From Symsagittifera roscoffensis (taxonomy: Eukaryota; Xenacoelomorpha; Acoela; Convolutidae), in NCBI RefSeq assembly GCF_963678635.1, contig NC_087068.1:48131724-48195723 (forward strand): a stretch of DNA of 64,000 nt, in the 5' to 3' direction. Every line of letters starts with the position of its first letter. Position 1 is the first letter of the stretch. A program made the translations under genes and the position numbers. Below the pieces are notes generated by a model, which saw only the letters and a list, made by a program, of their open reading frames with translations, had not been told where the DNA came from and did not search any database. This document shows positions 55,995 to 64,000 of the stretch, piece by piece.

Positions 55995-57806
55995 AATTAG
56001 TATCGTGCTCTGTTTAATTTTTTAGACGAAGACGAGAGGAGTATGGAGCTGCCTTCAGTTTCAAGCGGATTATGGATAGCCAACGCATCAGTGGTAATCG
56101 GCATTCACCTATCACAAACGAAATAGCGGCTTCGCTGACTGAGTTGTCCCGTGTATATGCTACAATGTACATTGCATCAAGTCAAGTATCAAAAATAGGT
56201 AACGCTGGTACCTACTTGAGTTGTTCTTCAATTTGCGTCGAGGTATTGCAAACTTTTTGGTTTTTAGTGCTTAGTTAGCACATTTGCAGAAACTTTTAGC
56301 GCCATTTGGTTCAAATTCTTTGTCGCACTCTTGTCTATTTCTTTGCCAAACAAATTCCAGTAGCTTTCTTTCATTCTCATCGTGAAAGAAAGCTAAGGTC
56401 TTTTGAGGTCGAACACACTGGACAAATCGGATAGAACTGTTCTCTCGGAAACTTTTGCGGAGATTTTTTTCTGAGCTCCACGAGAAACTTCTACTCCGTT
56501 ACATTGCAGTGCGGGTGGGAGTTGAATTTCTGACATAACAGATAAATTATTCGTAAAGACTCTGTAGTGAGTCCGGGGTTGGGACCAGAAGGTCGATAAA
56601 TAAAATGCCGAGTAGAATGATGAACTAGGAACTACTGAGGCACATCCCGGGACTGTTGCAACTCTCTGCAACTGACTTTTTGTATGAAACATCTCGGTTC
56701 ATCAGTTATGATTGTCTGTTGATGTCTTGTTTTCAACTGCGCGTCTGTTTGAAGCTTTCTTTCTAGAGACTTGGGTTGTCAAAGAGCCAATGAAAAATTA
56801 TGGGACGGTTTTAATGATCCACTTTTATACAGAACTGCAACGTCGTTAGATTTTTCAATCAAAAGTAGTGGTCTTTTGTCAGTTTTCCTTGGCCATTTTG
56901 ACTAATTTCGATCGGCATTTTACTGAGCAGTAAGGCCGCTGTGACGTCCAAATGGGAAGATGCTTTGACCCGCCAGTTAGTTTTCTAGGTAAAGATTCAC
57001 GTGCTGTCGAACCCAGCAAGGTTCTTACTGTCCAGGGATCCTGAGGCTCAGATAAGGCTAAGAACCTCTATTCCGAGGATTACATTCACATCGCGCGTTA
57101 AAATTGATTGCTTGGGAAGGACCAGAGATGCTTGAATCGTCTTTTCGATCTTTTTTTAATCGATTTCATCGGAGCCACTTTTAAAAGTAAGGTGCATGAA
57201 GGGCTGAACAGTTTTCATCACAGCCTTGTTGGCAATTGATCTGAATTTTGTTCACTGGTCTATGAATCGCGGCAACACTAGTAGTCAATATCCAAAGAGG
57301 CTGATAATTTAGTTTCTCTCGGAGTTTTTTTACCGATATAAGACACAGTGGATCAACTGTCACAAAGGGCAATTGATCTTTCTGCATACCCCTCTTATCG
57401 AAACTGGATACAAACACTTTGGTTATCTGTATCATTCCTCTGCTTTATGGCGAAGATGACACAACTGAGGAAACCTCCAAAATTTAAGTTATATGGTCCT
57501 TACTTTGAATTTTTTTTGCCCCTCAGGAATTTTTCAATTGTAGATGCAGGAGACGATTAGACATTTTTCGTGCGTCTACTAAAGCCACATCGAATGTTTC
57601 CCATTTAAAAGTGAGAAGCATTAACTTAGTGGTTTGATTGAATTATCTTTTAAGGAATACTCATTGCTCGATTTTTCATTCTCGGATGCTCTAGGATGCG
57701 CCCAAAAGTCAAATTTGTGGCTTCCTGCTTCTCTTCTGCGCCTCCAAAATTTTAGATTCTGATTTTTCAGCATCAGAAAATTGCATTGCCAGTTCATTGT
57801 GTACAA
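55995..57806 (-). pseudogene. BEL/Pao middle region, unresolved
   Basis: In the position of protease and RT. Frames 56692-56393, 57435-57181 and 57806-57621 are open for 61-99 codons, but I could not read a YxDD box or a D-S/T-G protease motif. 57806-57621 is Trp/Arg/His-rich and might be from a knuckle region. Confidence 0.35.
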
Positions 57807-58199
57807 ACGCTATGTTATTAGGCCATTTGCTAAAATAATTTGATCCCGGCTATATTTGGCCGCTAAACCACATGCTTGTTAGTTTTGGTGAAAACCTCTT
57901 GAAAGCGCTGCTTAAAACAGATTCGGACCTGAGATTTTCTGAACAAGGATACTGTGTAAGGACTTCCACGTATGATGGCAACATTTGAGCAAATTTATTG
58001 ATGAGCTGAAAATCAATCCAATTATTGAAAGGTTGAGTGTGAGTGTTTTTTAGCTGTGCTTTAATTATAATATGAGATCTGCGAACATTTCTAACAAGAG
58101 TCTGCTAGACTAATGAACTGATTAAATTTGTTTCGAATAGTATGAACAGTAGATGGATGATTTTGATTTTCCAGTAACTATCGTTGTAAAGTGATTCAT

Positions 58200-58335
58200 A
58201 TTGATGTGCGGTCTACCGAGGCTCTATCTACATTTTCTCAAATTTTCACGCCACTCAAGGTCCCCACAGAAATCCGTCACTTTCAGCTGGGGTTGTTTAA
58301 TGTTCGGGTCGCCCTGGATCATCGATAAATAAAAT
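58200..58335 (-). pseudogene. Possible BEL/Pao Gag start
   Basis: Minus strand reads IKQPQLKVTDFCGDLEWREN, which resembles 'LPKL-x-x-P-x-FSGDxxxWxxF' at the start of BEL/Pao Gag (DUF1759 region). It lies at the expected 5' end of the element, but is short and followed by stops. Confidence 0.4.
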
Positions 58336-58614
58336 TTTGGATTGGGCTGGAAGGTAAGAATCGGGTTTTATTTGATTTCGGTTTTGTTGACTGAGGGTAT
58401 TTGTAAAGGTTCAGTGTCTGGTTGGTGAGTTAAAGGGCATATGTTTTGGTCGAAGCCTTCCACGCGGATTGTGTTTTTGTTTTTTCGACGTGCTAGCGAA
58501 CAGTTTTGTTGTAGCTTGTATTTTTAAACTAATTCGAAAGTTCGCCTGGCCTAGAAATTTAACCGGCTTATTTTTGTCAAAGTTTTCAACACTTGAGCGG
58601 ACGTGGCTTTTTTA

Positions 58615-59161
58615 TTGTTCCGACTTTCGATAGGAAAGTAACGGAATATTTGTGCTCGGGGTGGGTTTTTTTTTCTTCAGACAAATTTCGACTTTTTAAC
58701 TAGCCATTTTTGATGGAATTTTTTTATATCATTCGAAAGCTATTGTTGTCCTGAGCTCAAATTTGAAATAATATTTCACCTGTGATTATTTTTCGTAAAG
58801 TTATGAGGGTTTAAAGATTGCCATTTTGGCCATTTTGACCAATTTGGGACAATTAACGCGCGATATAATTCGCGCTATTAACGCGTAAGCGGAGATTATA
58901 TCCGTCTCATAAATCGTTCCAAATTGGTTGAACGAAGCTTATTTGCCATAATTGATGTGTTACAAGGAATGAAATCTCTCTTTTTGTACTTTATATGGCG
59001 TGTGGGGGTATGATTTTCATAAAAATTTTCAAATTTTAGAAAAAAAAATTTTTCATTTTATTTTATTTCATTTATTTTCTTAATGTTATTACTGCTGCTC
59101 CATAAAATTTAAAAGGCAGTCGGAACATTCAGGGCTTCGCCCTGATACGAGCAGTCTTGTT
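58615..59161 (+). mobile_element. Helentron-like element, copy F (complete)
   Basis: 5' end TTGTTCCGACTTTCGATAGG with the hairpin ACTTTCG...GAAAGT; 3' region AGTCGGAACATTCAGGGCTT + CGCCCTGATACGAGCAGTCTTGTT split here for length. GTTCCGACT at the 5' end and AGTCGGAAC near the 3' end are exact inverted repeats, but the 3' one is internal, followed by a hairpin (AGGGCTTCGCCCT) and a short tail. This asymmetric arrangement is that of Helentron-type rolling-circle elements. No coding sequence. Confidence 0.8.
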
Positions 59162-60735
59162 GTCTTTATGCCACAAAAACTTTTTTATTGTCTTTATGCA
59201 AATGAGTTAATGCTATATTAGCTTCTTTTTCTACTTTTCTTGTAAACTCAACTCCAGTTTTTCATCTCATTTTTGAGCTTTAAAGCATGACACATTTTTT
59301 CTTGTTCCAAGTTTTCTTTTTATCTAAATTAGACGCAATCAACTTTAGCTTGATCAGTTTCTAGTTCAAGTTTTTTTCTTAGTTCACGGTTGCTAGTCTT
59401 GTTTTTTAACTCAATTGAGAAGAAAACTCAGACCGAATTTTCGAGCTTACTTTTGATTCATTGTGCTCTCCGTCTTGGGGTAGGTTTAAAGAAAAAAACA
59501 GTCTTACTAGTTTGAATGGGTGATTTAAGTGTTGATTCTACAGCTTGTGACACTTCAGTTTACTTACCGACTGTTGCTATCCACGTCTGCTGCTTTTCAA
59601 ATTGCTGTGCCAAAACATCTGAAGCTCCATTTCGTTGTGTTTGATTTGTTTATTCAATTTGTCTGCAAACTGCTGAATGGGCTTGTCCTTCTTTTTCTGT
59701 GCTCCTTCAAATTAAGTTAGCAATCTTGACACTCTTGGTCATCTCTTTGTTGTTGTGGTTGTTTTCTCCATTGAAAAGCTTTTTTCGAGATGCTGTGACT
59801 TTTTAAACATTTTTAAAGTGCTATAGACTATTTGTAGCTCTTCGGTCTTCACACTCAACGGTTTATTTCCACATTAATTTTGATTTTTGTTTGAACAAAT
59901 CTTCAAAACATGCTTCAATCAATGCATTTTTTGTCGTGTGCTAGTAAATTTATCGGTTTGGCTGTAGTAGTTAACTACTTCACTTCGAGTTTTCAAACCT
60001 TTCAAACCTTTCACAGTTTCGTTTGCTTAAAATTCTGGTCGAGTCGTCGTCTAGTCGTTTTTCTTGCTGCAACCCAATCTTCTTGATACTTGGGTTTGAA
60101 AAATTCCATTGATTATTTGTAGATGTTCTTAAAATCGTCGATGTTTTTGAAATCAAACTTGTAATAAGACGCTAGTTCTTCTTTCATTATGCAATGTTTC
60201 GTTCATTCTCAAACCTTATCTTTTTTAGTTTTGAGAGAAAAAATTTGTGCTGTTTATATAAAAAACTTAAACAATTTTTGTTTAAATCTTCCAAACAACA
60301 TCATCTGACGACTTTTTCAAGAAGCTCTTGATTTTAGATATGTCAAGTTACGCCGGCCTTGACCCGCTTACTATTTCTGGCTACCTTTTTCCAAGTCCCA
60401 AAAAGTGCCCACAGATTTGGTGTAAAGGACTGTATTAACAAATTGATTTCAAGTTGCTTCTTAAGCTAAGAGTACATAAGCACAAAAGATTGATATCTTG
60501 ACTTATTTGGTCACATGTAAGTCAAAAAATAAATGAAAGTTTTATCGCTTAATAATGAGTGTGGCCTGTTGTAACATAAGCTGAAGCATCGTTTGAGGAT
60601 AGATAAAGTACGCTTAGTGCGTTCAGTTTTGGAACGAGGAAGTTTGCAGAGGCCGGAACTGACTTCTATTTTTCAATTAAAACGAAGGCTCTGAACTTTC
60701 TCAAAACGAGGTTAAATAATCTCATGCGCACTTTA
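59162..60735 (-). pseudogene. Weak coding-like stretch, possibly Gag
   Basis: The minus strand between two Helentron-like copies has broken frames of Lys/Glu/Gln-rich hydrophilic character, such as MKEELASYYKFDFKNIDDF then KPKYQEDWVAARKTTRRRLD (about 60190-60030), and QFADKLNKQIKHNEMELQMF-like text near 59640. These look like a retroelement Gag, but no diagnostic motif is present and it might be chance. Confidence 0.25.
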
Positions 60736-61270
60736 TTGTTCCGACTTTCGATACGAAAGTAACGGAATATTTGTGCTCGGGGTGGGTTTTTTTTTTCTTC
60801 AGACAAATTTCGACTTTTTAACTAGCCGTTTTTGACGCAATTTTTTTTATATCATTCGAAAGCTATTGTTGTCCTGAGCTTGAATTTGAAAACATATTTT
60901 ACCTGTGATCATTTTTCGTTAGGTTATGGGGGTTTAAAGATTGTCATTTTGGCCAATTTGGGACAATTAACGCGCGATAAATTTCGCGCTATTAATGCGT
61001 AAGCGAGATTTAATCCGTCTTAGAAATCGTTCCAAATTGGTTCAAGGAAGCTTATATGCCATAATTGAATTGTTAATAGGCGCAAAATCTATCACTTTGT
61101 ACTTAATATGACGTGTGGGGGGATGTTTTGACATAAAATCTCAAATTTTTTCAATAAAAAAATTTTTATTTTTTTTATTACTTCGAAATTTTTCATCTTA
61201 TTAATGCTCCATAGACCTTAAAAGGCAGTCGGAACTTTCAGGGCTTCGCCCTGATACGAGCAGTCTTGTT
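60736..61270 (+). mobile_element. Helentron-like element, copy G (complete)
   Basis: Same boundaries and internal landmarks as copy F: 5' TTGTTCCGACTTTCGATACG, 3' GGGCTTCGCCCTGATACGAG + CAGTCTTGTT. Central inverted pair CCAATTTGGGAC...GTTCCAAATTGG around 'gcgcgataaatttcgcgc'. Flank bases are T on both sides, as for T|T insertion. Confidence 0.82.
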
Positions 61271-62710
61271 TGATTTAAACTGAGTCAAAATAGGACAATG
61301 GACAAACCTAAGAGATAGAAAGAAAAATGATGCATCTGATAAAATATTATGACAACATCAGTTTTTCGAACTTTTTTTTGTTGAGAGTCTTTGTTGGTGT
61401 CAACAACGTTCGATAAGGAAAGAGATCATTTCTTTTTCGTGTGTTTCTGTGTCTGTTTTGCTAACTGTCTTTTTCAGTTTATGAGTAGGCATAAAACTGT
61501 ATTAACCTCACACATACCATTGACAAAACCAAAAAATCAGAAAAAAAATCTTTTCAAAAAATAGCTAGTTGACAATTACTTAATTTTTTAACAATTTTTG
61601 TCCCAGCTTTTAAAAATTTGGTGCAAACTTTCACACGATCTGTAGCGAAATCTTATAATTTGTGGAGGATGTAGTATGCTTTCTGTGAAGGTAAAGGAGT
61701 GTTTCAAGCTCATACAACTCGTTGACCAAAATTACGAAATTTTTTTTTTTAAAACGACCTACTTTTTTCTACGATTGTTCAGCTTCCATGCAACTCTAAC
61801 ACAGTTCGCCGTCAGCCATAGTTCTAAGATTTTGCCAATGATTTTTGCCTAACCTGTCTTTTTTTAGTAAAAAACGAAACTAATTTCTTTAATTAAAGCT
61901 ATATTCCAATTTTCCATATTATGTTCTCCTGACATTGAGACAAGGGCTACCACCACTTTTTTGGAATTCTCTCGGTATAATATCTTTTTCTTGAGAAACT
62001 TAGACTTGTATGACCTTGTCCTTTGAGCCTTAAGAAACTGACGACAGTTTTTTTAATTTTAAGATAAATGTGTAACAGCTTTTTAGAAAATTAATTTTGA
62101 AGATAATCCAAATTGGCGAAAAACATGATTTACTTTAGTTATCAAGGTTTACAGTCAACAGGATAACTTGATTTCTATTTACTTTGAATGAGAAAAACAA
62201 CCGTTTGCAGTCAATAGCGACAGGTTCAAAAAAAATGAAACCAAATTTTTTTTTTCGAATTTGTCGTATTTTTGTGTGTGGGGAGTTAAAAAAATTTGAT
62301 ATAAAAAAAAATTAACTGCTTTTTTACCATAGAAAAAATATATGTTTTCCTAAATATAACCCAAAAATTTTAAAACTTAAAATGCTCTGCACTCTAATGT
62401 TGTCTAAAAAGTAACCTTTTAAACCGTTTGTTCTCGACAAAATGAAAAGCTAATTAAAAACTTTTAAGATCGATCAAATCTCATTTTAAAGCGAATTTAG
62501 TCGGCAAAATTTATAAATGCGAATTCCAACACTTCGTTAAAAGGAACTTTTCATTCGTGATTCAAACTTTTAAAAATACTAAAAAGACGAGAAAAAACTT
62601 TGAATAATTTTGCTATTCACGCACCAACTAAAAGCGACGATGATTTCACTTTACAAGGCCACAACTAATTTTGCAGAAACAAGCGAAGAATTTTTTAAAG
62701 ACAAACATTA
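61271..62710. other. Unassigned AT-rich stretch
   Basis: About 1.4 kb with no supported gene, RNA or repeat. Confidence 0.45.
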
Positions 62711-64000
62711 ATTTGGGTTGACAAAAAACTGCTTATCATACTCTTTTATAGAGCAAAAGTAAGTGTATGAAAATAGCAAAATCAACATATTAGCAAAAAC
62801 AACATAAGCAAGTTTTCCATTCTCTGAAATTAAAATTTGAGCTTTTTGATCAGTTTTTTATCCCCAAAACTGTATGAATATAGCATGATAAGCATTTTTT
62901 CCATAATCTGAAATTGTATGATAAGCATTATTTCCATTCTATGGAATTGTATTATAATCATTTTTTCCATAAATGAAATTACAAACAAAAAGTTGGCTTC
63001 AATTTTTGAGTTTCATCCGAAACACTACCCAAGGATTTTTTGTCAAAAGAAAACCCAGAGTATAACCGGAAGTTACCACGCAGATAAACTGCTTTTGGTG
63101 ATTATAGCCATGTAAATTAATTTTAATTTTTTCACATGGAATTATATAGCAAAAATGTAACTTTTTGTATATGGCTAGATAATTTTTAGTTTGAATTTTT
63201 GGTGGTTGAGAAAAAAGGCTTTTTTTCTTAGTACTTTTGAAACAAAAATGAAACAAAAAAAAATGATAATCGTGTTTTTCAAAAAAAAAACTTTCTTGTG
63301 ATTTTTGGATTTTTTGGGTAAAAAACTTATCCTGGGCTACGTCATAAACACAAAAAATCAAATGTTGCATGCAAAATTCTTTTTTCGTAAAAATTATATT
63401 TGAGCACAAAAGCAAGTTTGCAACCAAAAAAGGGATTAAAAATTTTTAGCTCAAAATTGTGTTTTTGTGTATGAAAAAAAGCATATCATATATCATACAA
63501 TTTTTGTATATGAAAACATTATGATAAGCATTTTTCCCGACCGAATATAAAATTATGTTTTCGATTGCCAAAGTGCCCTCTATCTTAGATATAATTATTT
63601 AAATCTACTTAAAGTTACCAAAACACGTTTTTTGGTGATTTTTGAAAAAAATTTCTCTATGACAAAATGATTATCTTATAATTTTCATACATGAAAATTG
63701 TATGACAAGCATTTTTTTATCGAAAATTTGAAATCTTTTTTTTGTGACCAGAAAGTTTCAAAAGAGGCAAATAGACCAAAAATGTTCATTTAAATTTTTT
63801 AAAACACTTTGAATTTTGTATGAGTTTTGTATGATAAGCATTTTTTCCGTAGATTTCATACATGAAAAAGTATGATAAGCAGTTTTTTTTTATGGTCTTC
63901 AACCCAGATACCAAAAAAAACAAAATGTTGAAGAAAAAAATCATGAAATTTGTGAAAAATGTTTTGTTTGCGTTTCTGTTTGCTTTTTAAAACCCCCTTT
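62711..64000. mobile_element. TATGATAAGC element, copy 3 (cut by window edge)
   Basis: Begins near 62714 with GGGTTGAC, a decayed version of the CCCGGGTTGACC end at 18770, followed by CTTATCATAC and a long row of TGTATGATAAGCATTTTTTCC motifs in both orientations (62890-62960, 63480-63535, 63660-63715, 63820-63890). The right end is outside the window. The 142-codon minus frame at 63427-62999 inside it is F/K/H-rich low-complexity and not a credible gene. Confidence 0.7.

Larger units (their letters stand above)
54255..58335 (-). mobile_element. BEL/Pao-type LTR element, decayed
   Basis: Minus strand, right to left: a possible Gag start (58.33 kb), unclear protease/RT part (57.8-56.0), RNase H-like region (55.99-55.78), integrase N-terminal (55.73-55.35), core (55.15-54.93) and C-terminal domain (54.66-54.26). 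The integrase parts are diagnostic. No LTRs could be recognised; frames are broken throughout. Confidence 0.82.

Noticed and set aside
62999-63427. 142-codon minus-strand frame
   Set aside because: Composition is F, K, H and I rich with homopolymer-derived runs, it overlaps motif copies of a transposable element, and it has no recognisable domain.

Overview
The window is eukaryotic and almost certainly from an invertebrate metazoan. It is AT-rich, intron-like and intergenic throughout, with no operons, and it is packed with animal-type transposons: Ty3/Gypsy, BEL/Pao, a LINE, hAT-type MITEs and Helitron-like elements. I cannot name the species. No complete host gene is visible. The only possible host coding sequence is a few short exon-like islands near 22.0, 31.2-31.55, 41.05-41.27, 51.8-52.2 and 53.6-53.8 kb.

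Left part (1-6.7 kb): two very long (ATAC)n microsatellite blocks and an assembly gap are followed by a TATGATAAGC-motif repeat. That abuts an element with an ACCGCTCAAA core that carries the same arm sequence as the microsatellite. A small copy of a 29-bp GC-rich repeat family ends in CCCGGG at 4567. A decayed LINE (5.45-6.59 kb) keeps the ADD box and a C-terminal zinc finger.

8.57-18.0 kb: one complete-ended LTR retrotransposon of Ty3/Gypsy type on the minus strand. It has a GGTAC target duplication on both sides, LTRs of about 2.75 and 2.41 kb, a purine tract and a candidate primer site. Gag, protease and integrase remnants are present, but there is no room for reverse transcriptase/RNase H, so it is an internally deleted, dead copy.

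18.8-21.9 kb: a 971-bp element with 12-bp perfect terminal inverted repeats starting CCCGGG, then a 1.5-kb GC-rich array of 29-bp units that flips orientation near its right end. 22-34 kb is mostly unassigned AT-rich DNA with a few small inverted or tandem repeats, one dispersed Helentron-like element and a nested inverted copy of it. 34.5-36.1 and 40.6-41.0 kb hold four hAT-type MITEs with 8-bp target duplications. Between them lies a 1.55-kb tandem duplication (37.5-40.5 kb).

43.5-50.8 kb: a second Ty3/Gypsy element (minus strand), decayed but readable as Gag-RT-RNase H-integrase-tail. It has a near-identical 1.65-kb internal tandem duplication whose junction carries a templated inverted insertion. 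52.4-52.9 kb: a foldback MITE pair. 54.2-58.3 kb: a decayed BEL/Pao element (minus strand). 58.6-61.3 kb: two of the best copies of the Helentron-like family. The right edge is another, incomplete copy of the TATGATAAGC element.

The genes do not form a pathway. The coherent story is mobile-element biology, especially a set of elements that share CCCGGGT-type termini but carry different expandable tandem-repeat cores.
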